A DNA stretch of 64,000 nucleotides from a virus. The DNA lies in the IMG/VR virus record IMGVR_UViG_3300025073_000027, positions 1 through 64,000 of that record, one strand, 5' to 3'. Below, one piece after another: positions 48,736-57,322 of this stretch (its first letter is position 1; each line of letters begins with the position of its first letter). Below the pieces are notes generated by a model. That model ran no database searches. It was not told the DNA's origin and saw only the letters and a list, made by a program, of their open reading frames with translations. Position numbers and translations under genes: made by a program.

Positions 48736-50421
48736 GTGAATAAAACTGATATAAATAAAAATATACTTAGTTTTGCTGTTGAAAATATTAGTTTATTAAA
48801 AGATGAAGAAAAATCCCAATTCGCTGAGTTACAAGTTGATGCTTTTGCAACCGGAAAATCTTTACATGATACATATGTATCAGAAGAAACGTTAAGAAAA
48901 ACTGCTCATACAATTTTACATAAACCATTTGTTTTTGCTGTTGATACTAGATTCGATGACATTTCAGGCCATCATAAGAAGGAGATACCAGGCGGCTTTG
49001 TCCCTGCCAATAGCCCTCTAGTATTTAAAACACTAGAAGATGGTCGCATTATGCTATCTTGTCATGTCCTTGTTTGGCGTAGATATAGTGGTAAATTATT
49101 GGAATATTTTGTTCGAGATGGAAATCGAAAAGGTGTTTCGGTTGAAATAGAAATTTATGAACAAGAAAAACGTTCAGATGGTTTAACTGAAATTTTAGAC
49201 TTCTGCTATTTTGCAATAACGGCATTGGGTGATTTGATTCGAAGTGCTATACCAAATGCTCAAGCAATTTTACAGTTTTCTCAGGAATATGAGAAAGCAG
49301 TAGAAGAACTTGAATTTGGTCGTTATGACGAAGTTGATTTAAAGATACCACGAAAAGTTAAAAAGAATGCTGAAAAAGCGTTGGAACTTTATAAACAACT
49401 TGGCAAAGGTGGCAATTCACAATCACTTGCTAATGCTAGATATTTGATTTCTAATAATGTAATTGAACCAAATAGAGTACGTAAAATAGCAACACGTAAA
49501 CCCAAAAACATTGAAATAGATGATGAAACAAGTAATGATTATATTTCTAATGGTCTTTGGGGTGGAATTGAAGGTTGGATGTGGGCAAATAAAATTGTTG
49601 ATAAATTAAATGATGTAGATGATAAAACAATGTCTTACTTTGATGATAATGGGGAAAATAAAATTGAAAAAGTAGGCGATCCTGAAAGTAAGGAGGTAGT
49701 TTCTGTGACAGATGAAGAAAAATTAAAACAAGAATTTTCTGAGGATGAAGATCCGAAAGAAGATGAAAAGCAAGAAAAGAAAGAAGTTGAAAAACTTTCT
49801 GAAGAGGAAGAAAAACAACCTACTGAAGACGAAAAGGGAGAAGAAGAGGAAAAAGAAGAGAAAGAAGAAAAAGAGGAAAAGAAAGAATATTCTCTTGATG
49901 CTAATTTTATTGCTGATGCTTTGGAATTTCTTAAATCTGAAACTGATGAATATCAAGTTTTAGTTACTGAATTTTCTGAAGAAGGTGGTAAAAATTTTGC
50001 TACTCTTGCTTATGCTTTGTTCGCTAAAGCGAAAGAAGTTCAAGAGATGTGCAATAAATATGCTGCTGAAAAGTCTGAAATGGAAGAAGGATGCAAGGCA
50101 CATATGGCAGAAAATGAGGAATTGAAGAAATATAAGGCTGAAAAAGAGCAAGAGCAATTTACTTTTGCTGTTGATGCTGTTTTGAAGCATATTGAAGAAA
50201 AAGCCGAAATTCCTGCTGATGAATTAGAAAATTTGAGGGAAAAATCAAATGAATATAGTTTAGAGACTTTTGATGCTTGGTCGAATATGGCTAAGGCCAG
50301 GGGTTTAGATTTTGCTGCTAAAGATAAGAAAGAAGATAGTAATGGTATTGTACGAATTGGTTTACCGAATATGCCATTTACTAAAGTGAAAGTAAGTAAT
50401 TCCCCTTGGGAACGTCAATAA
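48736..50421 (+). CDS. Prohead protease fused to acidic scaffold
   Basis: 561 residues from GTG with AGGAGG 10 nt upstream. The N-terminal 200 residues (HKPFVFAVDTRFDDISGHHKK, SPLVFKTLEDGRIMLSCHVLVW, KGVSVEIEI with a likely catalytic Ser, then DFCYFAITALGDLIRSAIPNAQ) fit a phage head maturation serine protease of the self-cleaving type. A long region very rich in Glu and Lys (about 330-395) and a coiled coil (ALFAKAKEVQEMCNKYAAEK) follow, typical of an internal scaffold. The C-terminus ends with a basic WERQ. One gene thus provides protease and scaffold. Confidence 0.78.
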   Translation: MNKTDINKNILSFAVENISLLKDEEKSQFAELQVDAFATGKSLHDTYVSEETLRKTAHTILHKPFVFAVDTRFDDISGHHKKEIPGGFVPANSPLVFKTLEDGRIMLSCHVLVWRRYSGKLLEYFVRDGNRKGVSVEIEIYEQEKRSDGLTEILDFCYFAITALGDLIRSAIPNAQAILQFSQEYEKAVEELEFGRYDEVDLKIPRKVKKNAEKALELYKQLGKGGNSQSLANARYLISNNVIEPNRVRKIATRKPKNIEIDDETSNDYISNGLWGGIEGWMWANKIVDKLNDVDDKTMSYFDDNGENKIEKVGDPESKEVVSVTDEEKLKQEFSEDEDPKEDEKQEKKEVEKLSEEEEKQPTEDEKGEEEEKEEKEEKEEKKEYSLDANFIADALEFLKSETDEYQVLVTEFSEEGGKNFATLAYALFAKAKEVQEMCNKYAAEKSEMEEGCKAHMAENEELKKYKAEKEQEQFTFAVDAVLKHIEEKAEIPADELENLREKSNEYSLETFDAWSNMAKARGLDFAAKDKKEDSNGIVRIGLPNMPFTKVKVSNSPWERQ

Positions 50422-50469
50422 TATTTTATTTTAAAAATTTAGATAATTTATAGGAGGTAAATAATTACT

Positions 50470-51018
50470 ATGGCTTATGGTGTAGTGATCCCAAATAAAA
50501 TTGAAGCAACTAATCGAGAAGTTCTTAATCGAACTGTTGTAAGTGCTTCTGCAATTGAAAATGGAAGTGTTTTTGCTCTTGATAGTAAGTCTGCCGTTAG
50601 TGGTTATGGTGAAGTATGGACTGCCACTTGGCCCACAACTGGTTCATTAACTGGTGTGTGGATGGCTATGACCCCTGAGGTTGTAAATGTTGCTGCTGCT
50701 GATGGTACGGTTTATCGTGGTATTAATGCTGATCCTCGTAACTTTACTAATTCGGCTTCTGCAATTATTGATGCTGTGAAACTTCAGCCTGGAGACATTA
50801 TTACTTTATCCTCGGATGCGTTTACCGGTGCTTATGCTGCTGGTTCTACTCATGCTACTGCGGCTTTTCAGAATTGGCAGTTGCAGTGGAGGGCTTTTGA
50901 CCCTGGTGATGCTCTTACTTTGAAGTATCTTTCGACTACATATATTCCAATTGGTAGTGGTAGTGCTATTGGAGATACTCGTCTTGCTGCTTATAAGTGC
51001 GAAGTAATTCGGAATTAA
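50470..51018 (+). CDS. Capsid-associated (decoration-like) protein, 182 aa
   Basis: AGGAGG about 11 nt upstream. Beta-rich and Ala/Ser/Thr-rich (VVPNKIEATNREV-like start, DPRNFTNSASAIID, LQPGDIITLSSDAFTG). Just upstream of the major capsid gene, the usual place for decoration or stabilising proteins. Assigned by context. Confidence 0.68.
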   Translation: MAYGVVIPNKIEATNREVLNRTVVSASAIENGSVFALDSKSAVSGYGEVWTATWPTTGSLTGVWMAMTPEVVNVAAADGTVYRGINADPRNFTNSASAIIDAVKLQPGDIITLSSDAFTGAYAAGSTHATAAFQNWQLQWRAFDPGDALTLKYLSTTYIPIGSGSAIGDTRLAAYKCEVIRN

Positions 51019-51034
51019 TTTTATAAATAGATAA
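51019..51034 (+). promoter_or_regulatory. Candidate late promoter motif TATAAATA, copy 1
   Basis: TTTTATAAATAGATAA is shared exactly with 52305-52320 and lies 75 bp upstream of the major capsid gene. It contains TATAAATA, the octamer of T4-type late promoters. Similarity only; the DNA is AT-rich. Confidence 0.35.
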
Positions 51035-51109
51035 ATTAATTTTGAAATAATTAATAATTAAATTTGTGGTTTTTATAGTTAATAAAATAATAAGGAGGAT
51101 AATCTAAAT

Positions 51110-52222
51110 ATGATTCCTAGCAATGTTTTAAAATTCGCTACTAAAGATAATCTTGGTGTTTATGAGAAGTTTCAAGATTATTACAATCATTATCGGTCTA
51201 TAAATGAAAAGAAATCTTTTACTTTTTCTGAAAAAGACACCGAAGGGAATCCAATTACATTTGCGGAAAAAGAATTAATGATGAGTGCTGCATTGAAGCG
51301 TGAAATTATGCGCGTAGCAGGTATTCAGAATTTTGAACAATTTCCGTTAGAACAATGGGTTACAAATCCCATGTTAAATTGGGCGACTTTTGCAGTAATA
51401 AGCGGTCTTGTTGAAGTGGTTATTCCAGATGTAATTTTTGATAGTTTTGGTTTGTTTACTGATATCAAAAATATTGGGTGGGGTGATAGTGCATTATTTG
51501 AAGTTGAAAGCAATGGACTGTTTACTGTTTCTAAAGCTGGTCGCGCTCAAAGAACGACTGAAATGTATAAAGAGTTTAAGGGCAATGTTTCGATTGTTCC
51601 TGAGCCTCGTCAGTTGACTGTTGGTGTAAGTTTATATCGTGTACTTTCGGGTGCAGAAAGTCTTGCTCGTTTCGTTTCAAAACTAATTTTGTCTCTTGAA
51701 AGTCAGATGACTATTGATGTATATAATGCATTTGTTACTTTAATGAATGGTCTTCCTACGACTACTACTACGGGTTTACAGGTTTCTGGTTATTCTGAAA
51801 CAGATTTACGCAGAATTTGCGCTCAGATTGAAGCTTGGACTCGGACTAAACCAATGGTGGTTGGAACAAGTCTTGCTCTCGCGAATGTTCTTCCTTCAAC
51901 GGATGTGAATTATCGTTGGGATCTTGGAACAAGTGAATATTCTCGTTTAGGTTATATGCAGACTGCTTGGGGATACAATATGCTTGCTTTACCCAATATT
52001 GCAGATCATACAACTGAATGGGCAAGAGTTATTAGTGATTCTTATCTTTGGATTCTTGCTCCTGCTTCTGGTAAACTTTTGAAATTGGTTCTTGAAGGCG
52101 CTACTTTGTCGAATACTGATAGTGTATTTGAAAACGGTAACTTGCTTCAGAGGTCAACCATGATTAAGAGTTATGGAATTGGAGTTGTTACTAATTCCTT
52201 GGCTGGACTTATTGCTCTCTAA
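51110..52222 (+). CDS. Major capsid protein (HK97-type fold)
   Basis: 370 residues, AAGGAGG site. A helical N-terminal part (AEKELMMSAALKREIMRVAG) leads to FEVESNGLFTVSKAGRAQRTTEMYKEFKGNVSIVPEPRQLTVGVSLYRV, which is the HK97-like E-loop/P-domain layout, and ends with TNSLAGLIAL. Position after protease-scaffold and decoration genes and strong translation signals support the call. A strong terminator follows. Confidence 0.85.
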   Translation: MIPSNVLKFATKDNLGVYEKFQDYYNHYRSINEKKSFTFSEKDTEGNPITFAEKELMMSAALKREIMRVAGIQNFEQFPLEQWVTNPMLNWATFAVISGLVEVVIPDVIFDSFGLFTDIKNIGWGDSALFEVESNGLFTVSKAGRAQRTTEMYKEFKGNVSIVPEPRQLTVGVSLYRVLSGAESLARFVSKLILSLESQMTIDVYNAFVTLMNGLPTTTTTGLQVSGYSETDLRRICAQIEAWTRTKPMVVGTSLALANVLPSTDVNYRWDLGTSEYSRLGYMQTAWGYNMLALPNIADHTTEWARVISDSYLWILAPASGKLLKLVLEGATLSNTDSVFENGNLLQRSTMIKSYGIGVVTNSLAGLIAL

Positions 52223-52259
52223 AGATAGAATTTTTATAATTTAATAGTTTTATTAGTTG

Positions 52260-52295
52260 TCATGCAGATAAGTATAAATCTACTTATCTGCATGA
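52260..52295 (+). terminator. Intrinsic terminator after the major capsid gene
   Basis: CATGCAGATAAGTA (52261-52274) pairs perfectly with 52281-52294, 15 bp with the flanking T-A pair; loop TAAATC; followed by a T-rich tail. Confidence 0.9.
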
Positions 52296-52304
52296 TAAAT
52301 TAAT

Positions 52305-52320
52305 TTTTATAAATAGATAA
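52305..52320 (+). promoter_or_regulatory. Candidate late promoter motif TATAAATA, copy 2
   Basis: TTTTATAAATAGATAA is identical to 51019-51034 and sits between the capsid terminator and the 52353 gene; a related copy, TTTTATAAATAACA, is at 47997-48010 upstream of the 48088 gene. Confidence 0.35.
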
Positions 52321-52352
52321 TTATAGATAAATAGATAAAAGGAGATTTTATA

Positions 52353-53057
52353 ATGGCAAGACCTAGTAAATCGCAAGTTGCGGACTCTACAGATGTTTCA
52401 GTTGGAACAGTGAGTGGAGATAATATAAATCAAAATGATTTAATGGAATTAATTCGCGGATTACAATTAAAAATTGAAGAGCTTGAGAAGAAAAATAGTT
52501 CTCAAGGTGAAACGCCAATTGTAGGTAATTATGACGATGAAGAAAATGAATATGAAAATATAACTATTCGTCCTGATAAATATATCAAGGTGATGAGTTT
52601 AGATACATATCCTCTTAATTTAAGTACAGAGGGTAGGGGTAAAGGAAGAATTTTCCGATTTAATGAATTTGGTGAAATCAAACGTATACAGTACAGGTAT
52701 CTTTGTGACATTATTGAACATCAAAGAAATTTTCTTAAGGGTGGTAAATTTTATATTCTTAATCGTGCAGTAATTCATGAACAAGGATTGGAAGAAGAAT
52801 ATTCTAAAATTCTCACAAAAGAAAATATTGAAGTGATTTTGAATGGAAATGATCGAGATATAACTATTTCTTTATTTCAATCTGCTAATAAATCACAGCA
52901 AGAAGTTATTATTCAAATGTTAATTGATCGTAGGATTTCTGGACAAAACGTTGATTTAAATATTTGGGATAAAGTTAATCGATTAGCGGATTTTGATATG
53001 GAAGAAAAATATAAAGTTACGAAAGATTATTTGGATTCTGTAAATAAAAGTGAATAA
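52353..53057 (+). CDS. Conserved structural-region protein, 234 aa
   Basis: AAAGGAG site. After a Lys/Glu coiled-coil (MELIRGLQLKIEELEKK) comes YIKVMSLDTYPLNLSTEGRGKGRIFRFNEFGEIKRI, a block I recognise from phage head-completion or capsid-adjacent proteins. C-terminal helical (LIDRRISGQNVDLNIWDK). Likely virion-associated; not assigned more closely. Confidence 0.7.
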   Translation: MARPSKSQVADSTDVSVGTVSGDNINQNDLMELIRGLQLKIEELEKKNSSQGETPIVGNYDDEENEYENITIRPDKYIKVMSLDTYPLNLSTEGRGKGRIFRFNEFGEIKRIQYRYLCDIIEHQRNFLKGGKFYILNRAVIHEQGLEEEYSKILTKENIEVILNGNDRDITISLFQSANKSQQEVIIQMLIDRRISGQNVDLNIWDKVNRLADFDMEEKYKVTKDYLDSVNKSE

Positions 53058-53077
53058 TATTATAGAAAGGAGGGCAA

Positions 53078-53533
53078 ATGACCACATCTTTAGAAAATAT
53101 AAGCGATTTATTTTTGTCCTTGAGTAATGATTTTAGATTAACTGCCCTCTATCAAACATCTGGTAGCGTAGCACTTAATGATTATTTAGAACCATTTTTA
53201 TTGTTTAGTATTGATGATTTTGCAGATATTTCTTCTCAAGATTTAACTTATTCTACAACCACACAATTGTTTACAGAAACATTGACTCAAAAAAATAAAA
53301 ATATTCTTGCTCAAATTATGACTAAATATCATTTGCAAAGAGAATTGCAAAATATTATGCAAATGACAAATTTCATTGTTGATAAAGATTTTAAAACTTA
53401 TTCTGCTGCAAATAATTTAAAAGAAAAAAGAGAATTATATAATGCAAAAAGAGAGGAAGTTAGCCAGTTGTTAATTGATTACGGGTATAAGAATAATGAT
53501 TGGGATTCTTGGGAATTACAAGAATTTTCATAA
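53078..53533 (+). CDS. Putative head-tail connector or adaptor, 151 aa
   Basis: AAAGGAGGG site. Mostly helical (QLFTETLTQKNKNILAQIMTKYHLQRE) with an acidic-aromatic end (DNDWDSWEL-like). Size and place after the capsid gene suit an adaptor, but this is by position. Confidence 0.58.
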   Translation: MTTSLENISDLFLSLSNDFRLTALYQTSGSVALNDYLEPFLLFSIDDFADISSQDLTYSTTTQLFTETLTQKNKNILAQIMTKYHLQRELQNIMQMTNFIVDKDFKTYSAANNLKEKRELYNAKREEVSQLLIDYGYKNNDWDSWELQEFS

Positions 53534-53542
53534 GGAGGATAA

Positions 53543-54580
53543 ATGGCATACAAGTATTTCCTTTCGGGGAGTCCAATTACTTTTTATTCTCCTAATGAAT
53601 CTTTTGTAAATGATTTTAATGCATATCTTACTGCTGAATTTGCTAATGCTTCCAATGTTTATACTATACAAAAAGAATCATCTTTTGCTTCTGGTTCATA
53701 TGTTCCAATTCAAGTAAGAATAAATACAGCAATAGATTCTGAAACAGGTCAAAAATTAGGTGATGACTTTAAAGTTATTTTATTTAAAACTTTGTCGGAT
53801 GCGGGTTCAATGGGAAGTAAGTATTATTTTGATGATAATTATTGGTTGACAATAAACACAGAAGTTACTAAAAATTTAGCTGCTTCTTTAACGGTTCGTA
53901 GGTGTAATAATGTTTTAAGATGGACAAATTCAAGTGGTAGTCAATTGTCAGAACATTGTATTTTTGACTATCGTATAGCATCTCCAAAAAATACTTATAG
54001 GAGTGATCCGCTTATACCGGATGGGACTATTCGTTTATATTGCCAACTAAATTCGAAAACTAGACAAATTAAAGAAAATCAACGTTTTCTCTTTGGTTCA
54101 TCGGGGAATTTTTCGGCATGGCGCGTGTATGGTGCTGGAATATTGTCATTTTTAAATAATGAAACAGAAAATAACGAATCGGCACAAATTGTAGAATTTG
54201 CTATGGGTAAATCATTTATTAATGAGGATACTGATGATTTAGTGGGTGGATATGTAGACGCATATAAAATTTTAGCTTCTGGTTCTACTATTGAAAATAA
54301 TATTCAAATCACACCTACTAGCGGTTCTATTTTAGAAAATGATACTCAAACATATGAAGTGTATTTAGTGTCAGGATCTACAATACTCCCAAATACTTTT
54401 ACTTTTGAAATTTCTGGTTCAACTACGGTGGTTTCAACAAAATATTCTTTTGCCGCTATTGATGATAATTCATTTTCGGTTGAAAATATATCTCAAGATT
54501 TAGATAATTCTATATTTATTAATTGTGTTTCGGGTAGTTATTTAAGAGTTAAAGAATTGTGGTTGCGTGGAATGTGGTAA
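53543..54580 (+). CDS. Virion protein with Ig-like C-terminal domain, 345 aa
   Basis: AAGGAGG site. The N-terminal domain is mixed; residues about 250-330 (ITPTSGSILENDTQTYEVYLVSGSTILPNTFTF) look like a bacterial Ig-like (BIG-type) domain, common on phage heads and tails. Probably a structural or surface protein. Confidence 0.68.
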   Translation: MAYKYFLSGSPITFYSPNESFVNDFNAYLTAEFANASNVYTIQKESSFASGSYVPIQVRINTAIDSETGQKLGDDFKVILFKTLSDAGSMGSKYYFDDNYWLTINTEVTKNLAASLTVRRCNNVLRWTNSSGSQLSEHCIFDYRIASPKNTYRSDPLIPDGTIRLYCQLNSKTRQIKENQRFLFGSSGNFSAWRVYGAGILSFLNNETENNESAQIVEFAMGKSFINEDTDDLVGGYVDAYKILASGSTIENNIQITPTSGSILENDTQTYEVYLVSGSTILPNTFTFEISGSTTVVSTKYSFAAIDDNSFSVENISQDLDNSIFINCVSGSYLRVKELWLRGMW

Positions 54581-54588
54581 GTAGATAG

Positions 54589-54650
54589 GTTTCATCTGAT
54601 CAATGAAACTGAAAAAGGATGGTTTTCCCTCTAATCATCCTTTCTTTAAT
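54589..54650 (+). terminator. Double hairpin before the GIY-YIG gene
   Basis: Hairpin 1 is GTTTCAT/ATGAAAC (54589-54609). Hairpin 2 pairs 54614-54624 with 54633-54643 over 11 bp (one G-U), with an 8-nt loop TTCCCTCT and a T-rich tail. It has the same architecture as 44762-44827 with different stem sequences. Confidence 0.75.
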
Positions 54651-54695
54651 TTAATTATATTTATGAAAAAGAGGGAAATAATTGGAGGGAATATA

Positions 54696-55472
54696 ATGAT
54701 AATTAATGGCGATATGGTGAGCAATATAATTATAAGTGGTATTTATTGCATTGAGAATATTATTGATGGTAAAAAATATATTGGATATTCAGAAAATATA
54801 TATAAACGATGGAAATTTCATATTATGAATTTAAATGGTAATTATCATAAAAACGCTTATTTGAATCATGCCTGGAATAAGTATGGAGAAGAAAATTTTA
54901 AGTTTTGGGTAATAGAAGAATATATTAATGATCCACAATTATTGAAATTAATGGAAACTTATTTTATTGTTTATTATGAATCTTTTATAGATTTTGGGAA
55001 AGGATATAATTTAACATTGGGAGGAGAAGGATTATTTAATATTTCTAATTTAACTAGGAAAAAAATGTCTAAAAAAGGAATTAATAATCCTAATTATGGA
55101 AGAAAAGTATCATTAGAAGTTAGAAAAAAAATGTCTAATACACATAAATTATTAACTTTTTCAGAAAACCATCGAAAAAATCTTTCTATATCTGTAACCA
55201 AATATTTAAATGAAAATCGGGAAAAATATATTGGTGAAAACAATCCATTTTACGGAAAACAACATTCAGATGAACAAAAACAAAAATGGTCTGAAATGCG
55301 TAAAGGTAAAAGAAATGGTGGTGAAAAATTGAGTGTTGAAAATGTAATAGAGATAAAAAAAATGTTAATGAATGGAATAATGGGATGTGAAATTGCTAAA
55401 ATCTTTAATACATCTAAATCTAATATATCAAGTATTAAAAATGGTTTAACTTGGGGAGATATAATATTATGA
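54696..55472 (+). CDS. GIY-YIG homing endonuclease with NUMOD and HTH domains
   Basis: From MIINGDMVSN (GGAGGG 6 nt upstream; the frame from 54603 would read through the hairpin) the product has 258 residues. Catalytic domain: GIY (15-17), YIG (28-30), R38, E87, N105. Two NUMOD3-type modules follow (NNPNYGRK at 131-137 and NNPFYGKQHS at 182-191), then a helix-turn-helix (VIEIKKMLMNGIMGCEIAKIF...SIKNGLTW). Like I-TevI/SegA, a mobile element. It lies between structural genes. Confidence 0.9.
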   Translation: MIINGDMVSNIIISGIYCIENIIDGKKYIGYSENIYKRWKFHIMNLNGNYHKNAYLNHAWNKYGEENFKFWVIEEYINDPQLLKLMETYFIVYYESFIDFGKGYNLTLGGEGLFNISNLTRKKMSKKGINNPNYGRKVSLEVRKKMSNTHKLLTFSENHRKNLSISVTKYLNENREKYIGENNPFYGKQHSDEQKQKWSEMRKGKRNGGEKLSVENVIEIKKMLMNGIMGCEIAKIFNTSKSNISSIKNGLTWGDIIL

Positions 55473-55506
55473 TAATTATTAATTTTTATAATGGGGAAAT
55501 TTATTA

Positions 55507-56307
55507 ATGTCTCCTATACAATTGCATCCTCGTCAGTTGGATCTTATCAAGCTTTCCGGTTCACACATTCGCAGAGAAGGTGCATTACCAGATCAAAAAT
55601 TAGGGGTAACGAGTGGTTCATCATCCATTTATTCTGTTTTTCTTTCAGATGGTGCAGGGGGAGCATATTGGGGAAATATGGGGGGTGAATTTGCTCATAA
55701 AATTACTGTTTTTCATTATGATGGTTCACCTGCTGAATTTTTTGAAGTAACGGATGCTGGTTGGGATTTAGCGGCAGCAGAATGTAGTGCATATGACACA
55801 ATGGTCAGCCCGCCTGCTGTTTACAGTACATCTCATACAGTACCGAATCAAGTTGCATATTTGGGAGCCGGGACACTCTCCACCAGGCATACGGGCAAGG
55901 TCACAATTGGAGCGGGCTGCTATATTCGAGATATAAATATTGTCAGAAGTGCCAACGATGAGAATGATCTTGACGGAATGGATGGTCCATCATCGGGAGA
56001 ATCATATCTCAATACGGTTAATATAACAGTTACGCAATTGGGGGCAGGCAACGCCAATGCTATCAACCTGGGGGTAGGTACGTTAAAAACTAGGGAGTGC
56101 TATTTGCGAGCGATTGTGGATGGAGCAGGAAGAGCGTCAGGTTTGTCATGTTCAGGTGATGGGATAGCATGGCTTCAACAGTCTGAAATGATCGCTTTGG
56201 CTGGCGAGACTGGTACGGCCTATGGCTGTTACCGAACATTGGGAACGGTATATATTATTGGCGGTCAGTGTATTGGCACAACCGCACCTACTTATAGTGA
56301 GGCATGA
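55507..56307 (+). CDS. Tail-fibre-like protein, beta-helix type, 266 aa
   Basis: GGGG site. The N-terminal 85 residues are coded by AT-rich DNA; from about 55,790 GC content rises and the sequence is Gly/Ser/Thr-rich with repeated strands (GKVTIGAGCYIRDINIV, NTVNITVTQLGAG), typical of a right-handed beta-helix or fibre. Its stop is 1 nt from the next ATG. Confidence 0.68.
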   Translation: MSPIQLHPRQLDLIKLSGSHIRREGALPDQKLGVTSGSSSIYSVFLSDGAGGAYWGNMGGEFAHKITVFHYDGSPAEFFEVTDAGWDLAAAECSAYDTMVSPPAVYSTSHTVPNQVAYLGAGTLSTRHTGKVTIGAGCYIRDINIVRSANDENDLDGMDGPSSGESYLNTVNITVTQLGAGNANAINLGVGTLKTRECYLRAIVDGAGRASGLSCSGDGIAWLQQSEMIALAGETGTAYGCYRTLGTVYIIGGQCIGTTAPTYSEA

Positions 56308-56308
56308 A

Positions 56309-57322
56309 ATGACAGGTACAATTACATGGATGACGGGATTTAATCGGAATATACCACTCAATTCGGTGGATTATAGCGGCGCAATTACAAGAGATACAGA
56401 ATATTATCGTACAGGAACTGCATCGCTGAAACTTTATACATGGAACGAACCCGCATATTGGGTACGACATCAAATTGCAGGATCACCAGACAATCCAAGC
56501 ATTGCTATTGCTATTAATCCGCACGATTATTTCAGTTACAACGTAGAGAATTTTCCTAAAATATATTTACGGAGGGATATTGATACCTATTTTGAACTGA
56601 GATGGAATTTCGACACGCATACAATGGATTTATATATTGATGACGCGCTAGCACAGGCTGGAGGTATTGAGGTATCGCAAAATGATTGGTTTCACCTGCA
56701 ATGGAAGATAGATCCGGATGGGGATAAAATCTATGTCAAGATAGATGGCCATGTTTCAATTGATTATGATTACACTGAAGCATATACATTTGATTATTGC
56801 TATTTGGTAGGTGGTAAATATGCATTACTGGATACGTACGAATGTTATTTCGATGATTGGTGCATTGGCTATGGTGATTATTTTGGTGATGTTCGGATTG
56901 AATCGCTTACACCAGAGGCCGATGATACTGTGCAATGGGACAGGTCAGCGGGAACGACAAATTATGAGAATGTTGATGAAACACCGCAATCAGATACAGA
57001 TTACAATTATACACGGGTAGATGCGGAATATGACAAGATGGATGTGACAGATTTTGTCACACCCGATCCTGTAACTGGAATAGCAAAACAGGTTATTGCC
57101 GTGATGCCTTGGGTACGTGCTAAGGTTGATGTTGCAACGGGTGAATATATCAAGGTTGGTGTAGACAGCGCAAGCACGATTGATACCACCACTCATGCCC
57201 TGGCATACTCGTATGAAATATATGAGCATATTATGCAGATCAATCCGGCTGACAGCGCAGCTTGGGAAGATGCTGATATTGATGCGTTGTTGCTGTATTA
57301 TGAGGCAGCGTTAGGAGCATAA
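56309..57322 (+). CDS. Lectin/LamG-like virion protein A, 337 aa
   Basis: From MTGTITWMTG (GAGG 6 nt upstream, 1 nt after the previous stop; longer frame rejected). Residues 40-190 have the jelly-roll strand pattern of LamG/concanavalin lectins (ASLKLYTWNEPAYWVRH, TMDLYIDDALAQAGG, GDKIYVKIDGHVSI). The C-terminal half (GDVRIESLTPEADDTVQWDRSAG...DSAAWEDADIDALL) is shared with the next protein. Probably a receptor-binding or tail-surface protein. Confidence 0.76.
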   Translation: MTGTITWMTGFNRNIPLNSVDYSGAITRDTEYYRTGTASLKLYTWNEPAYWVRHQIAGSPDNPSIAIAINPHDYFSYNVENFPKIYLRRDIDTYFELRWNFDTHTMDLYIDDALAQAGGIEVSQNDWFHLQWKIDPDGDKIYVKIDGHVSIDYDYTEAYTFDYCYLVGGKYALLDTYECYFDDWCIGYGDYFGDVRIESLTPEADDTVQWDRSAGTTNYENVDETPQSDTDYNYTRVDAEYDKMDVTDFVTPDPVTGIAKQVIAVMPWVRAKVDVATGEYIKVGVDSASTIDTTTHALAYSYEIYEHIMQINPADSAAWEDADIDALLLYYEAALGA

